The notes beneath the pieces were generated by a model. It was not told the origin of the DNA and did no database searches. It saw nothing but the letters and a program-made list of their open reading frames with translations. Of a stretch of DNA of 64,000 nucleotides, positions 8,623-16,789 are shown one piece after another; position 1 is the first letter of the stretch; each line of letters opens with the position of its first letter. Source of the DNA: Kribbella amoyensis (GTDB taxonomy: Bacteria > Actinomycetota > Actinomycetes > Propionibacteriales > Kribbellaceae). The stretch is from contig NZ_VIVK01000001.1 in assembly GCF_007828865.1 (NCBI RefSeq), positions 1,240,001-1,304,000 on the forward strand, given 5' to 3'. Position numbers and translations under genes: made by a program.

Positions 8623-8994
8623 ATGACTGACAAGCCTGAGATCGACTTTCCGGACGGGCCGCCGCCGGCGGATCTGGAGATCACCGACATCACCGAGGGC
8701 GACGGCGCGGAAGCGAAGGCCGGCTCCCGGGTGAACGTGCACTACGTGGGCGTGGCCCACTCCACCGGCGAGGAGTTCGACGCGTCGTACAACCGGGGCG
8801 CGCCGCTGGCCTTCCAGCTCGGCGTCGGCCAGGTCATCCAGGGCTGGGACACCGGCGTCCAGGGCATGAAGGTCGGCGGCCGGCGCAAGCTGGTCATCCC
8901 GCCGCACCTGGCCTACGGCGACCGCGGCGCGGGCGGCGCGATCAAGCCCGGCGAGACGCTCATCTTCGTGGTCGACCTGGTCAGCGTCAGCTGA
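8623..8994 (+). CDS. FKBP-type peptidyl-prolyl isomerase
   Basis: 123-residue single-domain FKBP that catalyses cis-trans isomerisation of Xaa-Pro bonds. The family signature is complete: VNVHYVGVAHSTGEEFDASYNRG, FQLGVGQVIQGWDTGVQGMKVGGRRKLVIPPHLAYGDRG and the terminal GETLIFVVDLVSV. There is no signal peptide, so it acts in the cytoplasm. The ATG at 8623 lacks a strong Shine-Dalgarno, and a long inverted repeat lies directly upstream. It is followed by a clear hairpin terminator. Confidence 0.95.
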   Translation: MTDKPEIDFPDGPPPADLEITDITEGDGAEAKAGSRVNVHYVGVAHSTGEEFDASYNRGAPLAFQLGVGQVIQGWDTGVQGMKVGGRRKLVIPPHLAYGDRGAGGAIKPGETLIFVVDLVSVS

Positions 8995-9012
8995 GCTCAC
9001 CTCCAACCGCCA

Positions 9013-9050
9013 AGCCCCCGGGTGCGTCACAATGACGCGACCGGGGGCTT
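9013..9050 (+). terminator. Rho-independent-like terminator after FKBP gene
   Basis: The arms AGCCCCCGG and CCGGGGGCT flank an inner GCGTCA/TGACGC stem and are followed by TTTCG. It lies 19 bp after the FKBP stop codon. Confidence 0.8.
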
Positions 9051-9110
9051 TCGCGTAGTTGTACTCAGGCGCGCCGGTCCGCGACCGGCTTGACTGGAGG
9101 TATGACCACG

Positions 9111-9722
9111 ATGGTTGCCACCACCGTCCCCGTACGGCGCGCCTCGAACCTGACCAGGTACGCCGCCCTGGCCGCGAAGCTCGCCCTCTCCGCCTTGTTG
9201 CTCTCGGCCCTCATCTGGCCGGACCTCAGCGGTATCAAGGGCAAGGCCTCCACGGCACGGCTCGTCGTCTACCCACTCGGCGCGATGGTGCTCCCGCTGT
9301 GGTGGTGGGCCTACGGCCGGACGCGGAGCAAGCTGCACCGTGGTTTCCCATGGGCCGCCGACCTGCTGATGACGCTGCCGTGGCTGGTCGACCTGATCGG
9401 CAACCGCCTGAACCTCTTCGACACCGTCACCTGGTGGGACGACGCGATGCACTTCCTCCTCTGGGGCCTCCTCACCGCAGGCGTCCTCCTGGCCTTCGCG
9501 ACCCCGACGCTGTCCCGCGGCCTGACCACCTTCGCCGCCCTCGGCTTCGGCGCCACCGCGGCCGTGGTCTGGGAAGTCGGCGAGTACTACGCCTTCATCC
9601 GCCACTCCGCAGAGCTCCAAACCGCCTACACGGACACCCTCGGCGACCTGACCCTAGGAACCCTCGGCGCGCTCCTGGCCGGCCTCACCGTCCACCAGGC
9701 CCGCCACCGCAAGGCGGCGTGA
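9111..9722 (+). CDS. Polytopic membrane protein, DUF2238/YjdF-like
   Basis: 203-residue membrane protein with about six hydrophobic segments. The strongest landmarks are LLMTLPWLVDLIGNRLNLFDTVTWWDDAMHFL in the middle and VVWEVGEYYAF near residue 150, then a D-rich turn (TDTLGDLTLGTLGALLAG). These resemble YjdF/DUF2238 inner-membrane proteins, whose function is not established. GGAGG at 9096-9100 is only one base from the ATG at 9102, so I prefer the ATG at 9111 (spacing 10). Monocistronic; the nearest downstream gene is convergent. Confidence 0.75.
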   Translation: MVATTVPVRRASNLTRYAALAAKLALSALLLSALIWPDLSGIKGKASTARLVVYPLGAMVLPLWWWAYGRTRSKLHRGFPWAADLLMTLPWLVDLIGNRLNLFDTVTWWDDAMHFLLWGLLTAGVLLAFATPTLSRGLTTFAALGFGATAAVVWEVGEYYAFIRHSAELQTAYTDTLGDLTLGTLGALLAGLTVHQARHRKAA

Positions 9723-9736
9723 GCCACTAGGAGTAC

Positions 9737-10648
9737 TCAGCGGTCGGTGGGGCGGCAGACTCCGTTGGCGGCTGCGCTGGCTGCGAGGGCTTTGGCTGCC
9801 GGGTTCGCCACCGGCGACGGGGTTTCGTCCTGGCGGGTGGTGTGGCGGCCGATGGGGACGACCATCGGGGAGCCCGCGACCGGGTCGGGGATGACCTTGA
9901 CGGCGAGGCCGAAGACGTCCTGGACGACGGCTTCGGTGATCACCTCGGAGGGTTTGCCCTCGCAGACGATGTCGCCGTTCTTCATCGCGATCAGGTGGTC
10001 GCCGAACCGGCAGGCCTGGTTCAGGTCGTGCAGGACCAGCACGATGGTGCGGTCGTCGCGCTGGTTCAGGTCGACCAGCAGGTCCAGCACCTCGAACTGG
10101 TGGGTCAGGTCGAGGAAGGTGGTCGGCTCGTCGAGCAGCAGGATGTCGGTCTCCTGCGCCAGCGCCATCGCGATCCAGACCCGCTGCCGCTGACCGCCGG
10201 ACAGTTCGTCGATCGGCCGGTCGGCGATCTCCAGCACGTCGGTGGACTCCATCGCGCCCGCGACCGCCTCGTCGTCGGCCTTGGTCCACTGCCGGATCCA
10301 GCCCTGGTGCGGGTACCGGCCGCGGCCGACCAGGTCGGCGACGGTGATGCCCTCCGGCGCGGTCGGGGACTGCGGCAACAACCCGAGCTTGGTCGCGACC
10401 TCCCGCGTGGACACCTGCTGGATGCTCTTGCCGTCCAGCGTCACCGTGCCCTTCGACGGCTTCAGCAACCGCGCCAGCGTCTTCAGCAAGGTGGACTTGC
10501 CGCACGCGTTCGCGCCCACGATCACGGTGATCTTCCCGGTCGGGATCCGCACCGACAGGTCGTGGATGATCTCCCGCTGGTCGTAGCCGACGGCAAGGTT
10601 CTGCGCGGACAGACTGTGTTCCACCAAGGCCTCCACCAGGTTCTCCAT
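9737..10648 (-). CDS. Iron-siderophore ABC transporter ATP-binding protein, FepC-like
   Basis: Cytoplasmic ATPase driving ferric-siderophore import, about 303 residues. Walker A is GANACGKST (about 45-53), where Cys stands in the usual GxxGxGK loop as in FepC/FhuC relatives. The signature LSGGQRQRV is at 149-156, Walker B ILLLDEP at 169-175, and the switch His is in LVLHDLNQ. The ATG at 10648 starts one base after the stop of the permease gene; a GTG at 10657 is an overlapping alternative. It is the last gene of the permease-permease-ATPase operon. The tail of about 40 residues is Ala/Pro-rich and dispensable-looking. Confidence 0.92.
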   Translation of the reverse strand: MENLVEALVEHSLSAQNLAVGYDQREIIHDLSVRIPTGKITVIVGANACGKSTLLKTLARLLKPSKGTVTLDGKSIQQVSTREVATKLGLLPQSPTAPEGITVADLVGRGRYPHQGWIRQWTKADDEAVAGAMESTDVLEIADRPIDELSGGQRQRVWIAMALAQETDILLLDEPTTFLDLTHQFEVLDLLVDLNQRDDRTIVLVLHDLNQACRFGDHLIAMKNGDIVCEGKPSEVITEAVVQDVFGLAVKVIPDPVAGSPMVVPIGRHTTRQDETPSPVANPAAKALAASAAANGVCRPTDR

Positions 10649-10649
10649 C

Positions 10650-11720
10650 TCAGCCACCACTCCCGACCCGGTTGGCACGGGCCAGCAGGAACATCAGGTA
10701 CGGCGCGCCGACGACGCCGGTGACGACGCCGACCGGCAGTTGGGTGTCACCGAATGCGTGCTGCGCGATCAGGTCGGACAAGCTCACCACGAGCGCCCCG
10801 ACCAGCGCGGAAGCGATCATCGCGGGACCCGGCGACCGGCTCAGCCAGCGCGCGATCGGCGGCGCCACGAACGCGACGAACCCGATCGGTCCCGCGGCCG
10901 CCGTCGCCACCGCGGCCAGCAGGACCGCGAGCACGATCAGCCCGAGCCGCGATCCCTCCACCCGCAGACCGAGCCCGGACGCCGTGTCGTCGCCGAGCTG
11001 CAGGATCCGCAGCCGGTGGACGAGGACCACCAGGATCGGCGCGAGCACCACGATCGTGATCGCGAGGGAGCGCACGTGTGACCAGTCCCGCCCGTTCAGG
11101 CTGCCGGTCAGCCAGATCAGTGCCTGCTGGGCGATCTCCACCCGCGCCTTGGTCAGCAGGTACGAGGTGATGCTGGTGGCGATCGCGCCGATCCCGATCC
11201 CGACCAGGATCAGCCGGTACGACGACACCCCGCGGCGCCAGGCCAGCAGGTACATCACGAACGCGGTCAGCAACGCCCCCGCGATCGCGAGCGCGGACAC
11301 GGCGGGCCCGGTCAGGCCGAGCGTGATGATCGCGAACACCGCGAACGCGCTGGCGCCGTACGTGACCCCGATGATGTCCGGGCTGGCCAGCGGGTTCCGG
11401 GCGATGCTCTGGAAGATCGCGCCGGACATCCCGAGCGCGGCGCCGACCAGCAAACCGGTCAGGGCGCGCGGCAGCCGGAGCCGGTTCACGATGAACTCGG
11501 TGGCCCGGTCGCCCGCGCCGAACAACGTCTTCACCACGTCGAGGACGGGGATCTTGAAGTCACCGAGCGAGAGCGAGACGCAGAACGCGGCGAACACCGC
11601 GACCGCGAGGACGCCGATCACCAGCACGGACCGGGCCTGCCGGATCGCGCGGGCGTGCGCGATCACCTCGGCGGGCGACAGGTCCTGCGGCCGCTGCGGG
11701 GCTTTCGTCAGCCCGGCCAT
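10650..11720 (-). CDS. Iron-siderophore ABC permease, FecCD family
   Basis: 356-residue inner-membrane permease with about nine to ten membrane segments. Family marks include RLPRALTGLLVGAALGMSGAIFQSIARNPLASPDIIGV and the late GPIGFVAFVAPPIAR. Its start overlaps the stop of the upstream permease gene by one base (TGATG). It forms the heterodimeric channel with that protein, powered by the downstream ATPase. Expression is probably iron-repressed through the iron box upstream of the first permease gene. No cognate binding lipoprotein gene is present in the window. Confidence 0.93.
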   Translation of the reverse strand: MAGLTKAPQRPQDLSPAEVIAHARAIRQARSVLVIGVLAVAVFAAFCVSLSLGDFKIPVLDVVKTLFGAGDRATEFIVNRLRLPRALTGLLVGAALGMSGAIFQSIARNPLASPDIIGVTYGASAFAVFAIITLGLTGPAVSALAIAGALLTAFVMYLLAWRRGVSSYRLILVGIGIGAIATSITSYLLTKARVEIAQQALIWLTGSLNGRDWSHVRSLAITIVVLAPILVVLVHRLRILQLGDDTASGLGLRVEGSRLGLIVLAVLLAAVATAAAGPIGFVAFVAPPIARWLSRSPGPAMIASALVGALVVSLSDLIAQHAFGDTQLPVGVVTGVVGAPYLMFLLARANRVGSGG

Positions 11721-12796
11721 CAGAGGTCCGCCAGCTTCCGGCGGCGGACCAGCGCGATGAAGAACGGCGCCCCGATCACGGCGGTGACGATGCCGACCTG
11801 CAGCTCACCCGGCTGGGCGACCACGCGGCCGATGACGTCCGAGCCGAGCAGCAGGATCGGGGCCAGCAGCATCGAGTACGGCAGGATCCAGCGGTAGTCG
11901 GGACCGGTGAAGAGCCGGGCGATGTGCGGGATCGTCAGTCCGACGAAACCGATCGGTCCCGCGGCCGCCGTCGCCGCGCCGCAGAGCAGGACGACCGTGA
12001 CCGCGGTGAACAGCCGGGCCAGCCCGACCCGCTGACCGAGCGAGCGGGCCACGTCGTCACCGAGCGACAGCGCGTTCAGGATCCGGCCGGAGACCAGCGC
12101 GAGCACGATCCCGATCAGGATGAACGGCGCGACCTGGCTGGCGATCTCCGAACCGCGGCCGGCCAGCGAACCGACCGACCAGAACCGGTACTGGTCGAAG
12201 GTGTCCACGTCGCCGATCAGCAGCGCCGTGGTCAGCGAACCGAGCATCGCCGTCATCGCGGCCCCCGCGAGCGCGAGCTTGACCGGCGTCGCCCCCTCCC
12301 GCCCGAGCGAGCCGAGCGCGTACACCGCGACCGAGGCGGCCGCGGCACCGAGGAACGCGAGCCAGACGTACGCGGTCAGGCTGTTCAGGCCGAACCAGTA
12401 GATGCCCCCGACAACGAAGAGGGCGGCACCGCCGTTGACGCCGAGGATGCCCGGGTCGGCGAGCGGGTTCCGGGTGACGCCCTGCATCAACGCGCCGGAC
12501 AGGCCGAGTGCGGCACCGACGAGGAGGCCGATCAGCGTCCGCGGGATACGCAGCGAGTGCACGATCACGTGATCGGTGTTCGCCTCGTCGTAGTGCCGCA
12601 GGGCGTCGAGCACGGTCGCGAGCGGGATCTGCTTGGACCCGACCGCGATACTGAGCAGGCTCACCACGACCAGCAGCGCGAGACACACCAGCAGCCCCAC
12701 GACGAGGGTGGCTCGGCGCGTGCGCGGCCGACGGGTCGGAACAGCGTCGGCGGAGGGGGAAGCCGGCCGGGTGGCGGCGGCAGGCAGCGGGGGCAT
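11720..12796 (-). CDS. Iron-siderophore ABC permease, FecCD family (first gene of operon)
   Basis: 358 residues, same family as the next gene (LRIPRTLIGLLVGAALGLSGALMQGVTRNPLADPGILGVNGG, GPIGFVGLTIPHIAR). The N-terminal about 30 residues are Pro/Arg/Ala-rich and cytoplasmic. It is the promoter-proximal gene of the uptake operon and is divergent from the siderophore-interacting protein. The 116-bp divergent gap carries the iron box. The two permeases are clearly paralogous and complementary subunits of one importer. Confidence 0.93.
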   Translation of the reverse strand: MPPLPAAATRPASPSADAVPTRRPRTRRATLVVGLLVCLALLVVVSLLSIAVGSKQIPLATVLDALRHYDEANTDHVIVHSLRIPRTLIGLLVGAALGLSGALMQGVTRNPLADPGILGVNGGAALFVVGGIYWFGLNSLTAYVWLAFLGAAAASVAVYALGSLGREGATPVKLALAGAAMTAMLGSLTTALLIGDVDTFDQYRFWSVGSLAGRGSEIASQVAPFILIGIVLALVSGRILNALSLGDDVARSLGQRVGLARLFTAVTVVLLCGAATAAAGPIGFVGLTIPHIARLFTGPDYRWILPYSMLLAPILLLGSDVIGRVVAQPGELQVGIVTAVIGAPFFIALVRRRKLADL

Positions 12797-12813
12797 TGGA
12801 CTTTGGGATCCTC

Positions 12814-12832
12814 TTAGGTAAGGCTAACCTCT
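12814..12832. promoter_or_regulatory. Iron box (IdeR/DmdR/DtxR operator)
   Basis: TTAGGTAAGGCTAACCTCT matches the 19-bp DtxR/IdeR consensus TTAGGTTAGSCTAACCTAA at most positions. It sits 18 bp upstream of the permease operon start and in the shared region with the siderophore-interacting protein, so one iron-bound repressor could silence both. Confidence 0.85.
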
Positions 12833-12912
12833 AGACGCCTCAGGATAGCCCGCTCGCCACCGGGACGCATCCGGGGTCCCCTGCTTTGTCACTACTTACC
12901 CGGAGAACCGGC

Positions 12913-13749
12913 ATGACCACAGTGCTCGAACGTCCCATCACGTTCGACTCCGTCCTCGCCACCGTGGCGGCGATCGAGGACCTCAGCCCGCACCTGCGCC
13001 GGGTGACTTTCGTCGCACCTCGGATCGCGGCGGCAGTGACCGCGGGCCCGGACCAGCGGATCAAGGTCCTGCTGGATCCGCCGAGCGGCGCCGAGCTGCG
13101 GTTGCCGGTCGGCCCGGACTGGTACACCCAGTGGTGCGCGATGCCCGAGGACGAGCGGTTCGTCCTGCGGACGTACACCGTGCGCGCGCTCCGGCCGGAG
13201 GTGGCCGAGCTCGACATCGAGTTCGTCCTGCACGGCGTGAACGGGCCGGCGTCGGCCTGGGTCAGCGCGGCCGTCCCGGGCGACGAGGTCGGCCTGATCA
13301 TCCCGTTCGCGGTCGACACCACCAGCACCAAGGGCCTGCTTCACTCCGGAGTCGACTACGTGCCCCCGGCAACGAGTACTCGGCGGCTGCTGGTCGCGGA
13401 CGAGACCGCGCTGCCCGCGTTGGCGGGGATTCTCGAGCAGCTGCCGGCGTCGGTGCACGCGACCGTGTTCGCCGAGGTCCCGGACATCCGCGACATCCGC
13501 CCGCTGCCGACCCCCGGTACCGCCGACATCACCTGGATCGCGCACGCGGGCGCGCCCGCCGACGGCCCGCAGTCGTTGCTCGAGGCCCTCAAGGCGGCCG
13601 CGTTGCCGTTCGACCTCGACTACGCCTGGGTGGCCGGCGAGTCCGGCATGATCAAGCAGGTCCGCCGCCACCTGGTCACCACGGCCGGACTGCCAAAGTC
13701 CGCGATCTCCTTCCAGGGCTACTGGAAACGCGGCCAAGCCCAGATCTGA
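12913..13749 (+). CDS. Siderophore-interacting protein (ferric-siderophore reductase, ViuB/SIP family)
   Basis: 278-residue FAD-dependent reductase thought to release iron from imported siderophore in the cytoplasm. The FAD-binding RTYTVRALRPEVAELDIEFVLHG stretch is typical, as is the C-terminal AWVAGESGMIKQVRRHLV...FQGYWKRG. The ATG at 12913 has GGAGA at 12902-12906; a TTG at 12886 would add nine residues without support. It is divergent from the siderophore permease operon and shares its iron box, which fits uptake followed by reductive release. A paired hairpin terminator follows. Confidence 0.92.
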   Translation: MTTVLERPITFDSVLATVAAIEDLSPHLRRVTFVAPRIAAAVTAGPDQRIKVLLDPPSGAELRLPVGPDWYTQWCAMPEDERFVLRTYTVRALRPEVAELDIEFVLHGVNGPASAWVSAAVPGDEVGLIIPFAVDTTSTKGLLHSGVDYVPPATSTRRLLVADETALPALAGILEQLPASVHATVFAEVPDIRDIRPLPTPGTADITWIAHAGAPADGPQSLLEALKAAALPFDLDYAWVAGESGMIKQVRRHLVTTAGLPKSAISFQGYWKRGQAQI

Positions 13750-13764
13750 CCTTCGAGACGTGAC

Positions 13765-13838
13765 GCGCCCCGGAGGGCCGGGCAGTGGCCTCCGGGGCGC
13801 GGACCGGCGGACGGGTCGGCAGTCACCCGCCCGCCGGT
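13765..13838. terminator. Tandem hairpin terminators between convergent genes
   Basis: Hairpin one pairs 13765-13779 with 13787-13800 with one bulged G. Hairpin two pairs 13803-13816 with 13825-13838 with one mismatch. They separate the SIP gene from the convergent alginate-lyase-like gene. Confidence 0.7.
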
Positions 13839-13841
13839 GGC

Positions 13842-15056
13842 TCAGCTGGGGTTCTCGGCGTGGGTGAGGGTCTCCCAGGCGACGAAGAGGTTGTTCGAGC
13901 CGGCCGGACGACGGGACTCGGTCAGCGCCTGGGTGTTGCTCATCGCGATCCCGAGCCGGGTGTGCAGCGCGTTGTAGCCGACCTCGGTGATCGGGCCGAG
14001 CCCACGCTCGACGCTGCCCTTGCACAGCCAGGACGGGACCGGCTCCTGGTTGCGTTCCCAGCGAGCCTGGAAGCCGAGGGCGTGCTGCAACCGGGCGCCG
14101 AACTCGGGGTACAGGTCGATGCCCTGGATCCGGGACGTCTCCAGCACGTGCGAGATCGCCGAGATGCCGTACCCGGTATGGACGAAGTCGCGGCAGGTCT
14201 CCTGGGTCAGCCCGTTCACGAAGGTGGACTGCCCCTGCCAGTACGCGACGATCTTGTCCCGGGTGTCGAGGTTCTGGGCCGGCTTCGTCTTCGGCAACGC
14301 GCCGTCGGACTCCAGGTACACGAAGGCGGGCGTCCGGACCCGGAACAGCGAGATCGCCCGGTCGTAGATGCCACGGTCCTCCAGGAACACGCCGATGCCC
14401 TGCAGGGCCTCGGTCATGCTCAATTCCCAGTTCCCGTTGGAGTTCGAGCCGTTGTAGATCTCGGGGACGTAGACATTGCGCAGCATGGTCGCGAACCGGC
14501 CCGCGTTCGGCCAGTCGCCGTACACGTGCTTGATGATCTCGGCCGCCTTCGGCCAGGAGGACGCGGCCCACGCGGTCTGCAGCGGCGCGTTGCTGTTGGT
14601 GTGGTCGCGGATCGTCGCCGACCACGCGTCCATCAGCTGGATCGCCTTCTGCGCATAGCGATCGTCGCGGGTGACGTACCAGATCAGCGCGTCCGTGTAC
14701 GCCGCGATCGCGTCCTCGCGTTCGTCGGTACAGCCGTAGTTCGGGTTCGAGTACGAGCCGCATTCGACCACGGCACGCGGCTTCGGAGTCCGGCTCAGGG
14801 AGGCGTACGCGCTGTTCTTCGCCTGGTTGAAGGCGTTCGTCCACGGCTGCGCACCGGCCTGCACCTTCGCCCGGACGAAGTCGAGCTGGGGCCGGCTGAC
14901 CCCGACTCCGGGATGGGTGAAGGTCGCGGGCGCCTGCGGGGCGTTGACGGCGGCGGTCCGGTCGGGTGCGGCCGGGCTCGCGAGGGCCGGGGTGCTCAGG
15001 GTCCCGGCGATCAGTGCCGCGGACAGCACGGCAAGGAGCACTGCTTTCTTTCGCAT
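13842..15056 (-). CDS. Secreted alginate-lyase-like polysaccharide lyase (PL5-type fold)
   Basis: 404 residues with a Sec signal peptide cleaved near ALA-S (residue 26). The mature part matches the alginate-lyase alpha/alpha-toroid family (Pfam Alginate_lyase): HPGVGVSRPQLDFVRAKV at the start, NGNWELSMTEALQGIGVF in the middle, and a conserved FVHTGYGISAISHV. Asn, His and Tyr in these stretches are the expected catalytic set. Exported, it would depolymerise uronate or related polysaccharide outside the cell; the substrate cannot be fixed from sequence. It is a single gene with a long leader. Confidence 0.82.
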   Translation of the reverse strand: MRKKAVLLAVLSAALIAGTLSTPALASPAAPDRTAAVNAPQAPATFTHPGVGVSRPQLDFVRAKVQAGAQPWTNAFNQAKNSAYASLSRTPKPRAVVECGSYSNPNYGCTDEREDAIAAYTDALIWYVTRDDRYAQKAIQLMDAWSATIRDHTNSNAPLQTAWAASSWPKAAEIIKHVYGDWPNAGRFATMLRNVYVPEIYNGSNSNGNWELSMTEALQGIGVFLEDRGIYDRAISLFRVRTPAFVYLESDGALPKTKPAQNLDTRDKIVAYWQGQSTFVNGLTQETCRDFVHTGYGISAISHVLETSRIQGIDLYPEFGARLQHALGFQARWERNQEPVPSWLCKGSVERGLGPITEVGYNALHTRLGIAMSNTQALTESRRPAGSNNLFVAWETLTHAENPS

Positions 15057-15069
15057 GGGCGGATGTCCT

Positions 15070-15126
15070 GTTCTACGGGGCGGTAGAACCCTGCGATTCC
15101 CCCACTACCGCAGGATCTTTTCGAAA
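15070..15126 (-). promoter_or_regulatory. Leader hairpin and TTTCGAAA palindrome upstream of the lyase gene
   Basis: GTTCTAC (15070-15076) and GTAGAAC (15083-15089) form a perfect stem 13 bases before the lyase ATG. TTTCGAAA (15119-15126) lies further upstream; palindromes of this core occur near actinobacterial polysaccharide-degradation genes, so it is a candidate operator. The rest of 15057-15304 shows nothing more. Confidence 0.4.
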
Positions 15127-15304
15127 GTTTGACGACGCACCGTAAACACGTCAAGACCAGAAGTGAGATTACTTCACTGTGGAACAAAACTCGGATCCGT
15201 CCCACGATCGCTGGAACAACCAGCGATCTCGTCCCACCGAGGCCGCCCTCAGACCCCGCGGACAGAGCCACCGGTACTACGTTGCGTAACCGGCGACCTG
15301 GTAC

Positions 15305-15895
15305 CTAGCGGCGGTGGCCCGCCAGCTCCTCGTCCCGGATCCCGGCGGCGTCGAGCATCGTCGCAGCCAGCCGGATCCCGACTCCGTTGAGCGCCTGCGC
15401 GCGAACCACGGCCCGGGCACTCGCGCCGTCGAACGCCAGCGTCAGCTGGATCGCGAGGCCGTCCGGGTCCTCGGCCCCGGCCGCGGCCAGCTCGGAGCGG
15501 AAGAAGTCGGTGAGCTGCTGCTTGAAGTGCCGGGCGACCACGCTGCCGGGGTGCTCCGGATTCTTCAGCTCGACCGCCGTACTGACGAACGGGCAGCCGA
15601 GGTAGTTGCCTCCGGCAGCCAACTCGTCCTGGCGCTCGAACACGGCCAGGATCCTGGCTCGGGCCGGCCGCTCGTCGTCCGGGCTGGGCAGCAGCATCGC
15701 CTGGTAGTACGGACCGCGGCTGGCCAGGCTCTCCGCGATCACCTCGTCCTTGGAGCGGAACAGCTGGTACATCGACTTCTTCGACACCCCGGCCGCCTTG
15801 CACAACGCGTCCACGCCGATGCTCACGCCGTCGCGGTGGAAGAGGTCGGCCGCGGCGTCCAGGAGCCGCTCGCGGGGTGTCGGCGAGGTCGTCAT
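15305..15895 (-). CDS. TetR family transcriptional regulator
   Basis: 196-residue repressor. The N-terminal HTH is clear: RERLLDAAADLFHRDGVSIGVDALCKAAGVSKKSMYQLFRSKDEVI at about residues 7-53. The C-terminal ligand domain contains a GCPFVSTAVEL stretch common in AcrR/YxaF-like members. I use the ATG at 15895; upstream in-frame codons lie in the divergent promoter. The gene is divergent from the SDR gene with a 93-bp gap carrying two nested inverted repeats, so it most likely represses itself and the SDR. Confidence 0.9.
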   Translation of the reverse strand: MTTSPTPRERLLDAAADLFHRDGVSIGVDALCKAAGVSKKSMYQLFRSKDEVIAESLASRGPYYQAMLLPSPDDERPARARILAVFERQDELAAGGNYLGCPFVSTAVELKNPEHPGSVVARHFKQQLTDFFRSELAAAGAEDPDGLAIQLTLAFDGASARAVVRAQALNGVGIRLAATMLDAAGIRDEELAGHRR

Positions 15896-15913
15896 GCACC
15901 GAGCGTACCGGCT

Positions 15914-15965
15914 CGGTTTGGCTGAGGAAACCGAACTGTTTATAGTCGAGGGAAACAGATCGGTT
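15914..15965. promoter_or_regulatory. Candidate TetR operators over the SDR promoter
   Basis: CGGTTT/AAACCG (15914-15933) and AACCGAACTGTTT / AAACAGATCGGTT (15929-15965, one mismatch) overlap. A TATAGT -10-like hexamer (15941-15946) sits inside the second repeat, so binding would block the SDR promoter. Confidence 0.6.
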
Positions 15966-15988
15966 CCCACCTGTCAGGAGCACATTCC

Positions 15989-16690
15989 ATGACCACTCTC
16001 GAAGGCGCCGTCGTCCTGGTCACCGGCGGCAACCGCGGTATCGGCAAGGCCATCGTCGACGAGCTGCTCGACCGCGGCGTCCGCAAGGTGTACGCGACCG
16101 CGCGGGCGCCGAAGCCGAGCGACGACCCGCGCGTCGTGACCCTGCCGCTGGAGGTCACCAACCAGGCCTCGATCGATGCCCTGGTCGCGGCGGCGCCCGA
16201 CGTCACCGTGCTCGTGAACAACGCCGGCGCGAGCTCGCCGGACACCTACCTGGACGCCCCGGAGGCCGCCGTCCGGCAGGTCTTCGACGTCAACTTCTTC
16301 GGCCCGCTGAACCTGACCCGCGCGTTCGTCCCGGTCATCGAGCGGAACGGCGGCGGCCATCTGCTGAACATGCACTCGGCCCTGTCCTGGGTCGCGTGGC
16401 ACGGTGCGTACGCCGCGACCAAGGCCGCGTTCTGGCAGCTGACCAACGCGATCCGGCTGGAACTGCTGGACCGCGGCATCGGCGTGACCGGCCTGCACAT
16501 GGGCTACGTCGACACCGAGATGGTCGCCGCCGTCACCGCCCCGAAGGAGAACCCGGCCGACATCGCCAAGGCCGCCCTGGACGGGGTCGAGGCGGGAGCT
16601 TACGAGGTGCTCGCCGACGAGACCTCGCGGCAGACCAAGGCCGGGCTGTCGGGCGACCTCACCCTGCTCTACCCGCAGCTGGCCGGCTGA
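15989..16690 (+). CDS. SDR-family oxidoreductase
   Basis: 233-residue short-chain dehydrogenase. NAD(P) binding TGGNRGIG is at about residues 12-19, LVNNAG near 75, the Ser in LNMHSALS and the catalytic YAATK near 150 follow the classical order. AGGAG at 15976-15980 supports the ATG. It is divergent from and probably repressed by the adjacent TetR regulator, an arrangement seen for inducible detoxification or catabolic dehydrogenases. Substrate not predictable. A GC hairpin follows the stop. Confidence 0.92.
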   Translation: MTTLEGAVVLVTGGNRGIGKAIVDELLDRGVRKVYATARAPKPSDDPRVVTLPLEVTNQASIDALVAAAPDVTVLVNNAGASSPDTYLDAPEAAVRQVFDVNFFGPLNLTRAFVPVIERNGGGHLLNMHSALSWVAWHGAYAATKAAFWQLTNAIRLELLDRGIGVTGLHMGYVDTEMVAAVTAPKENPADIAKAALDGVEAGAYEVLADETSRQTKAGLSGDLTLLYPQLAG

Positions 16691-16709
16691 GCGGGTTCAC
16701 CGGATCGTC

Positions 16710-16738
16710 GTCTCCCCTTCTCCGGCGGAGGGGGAGAC
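16710..16738 (+). terminator. Hairpin terminator after SDR gene
   Basis: GTCTCCCC (16710-16717) pairs with GGGGAGAC (16731-16738), with an inner CTCCG/CGGAG stem. It lies 19 bp past the SDR stop. Confidence 0.65.
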
Positions 16739-16789
16739 CGACACGCTCCGGCCAGCTTTTTGCAGGGAATTTGCATAAACTAGTCCGGG

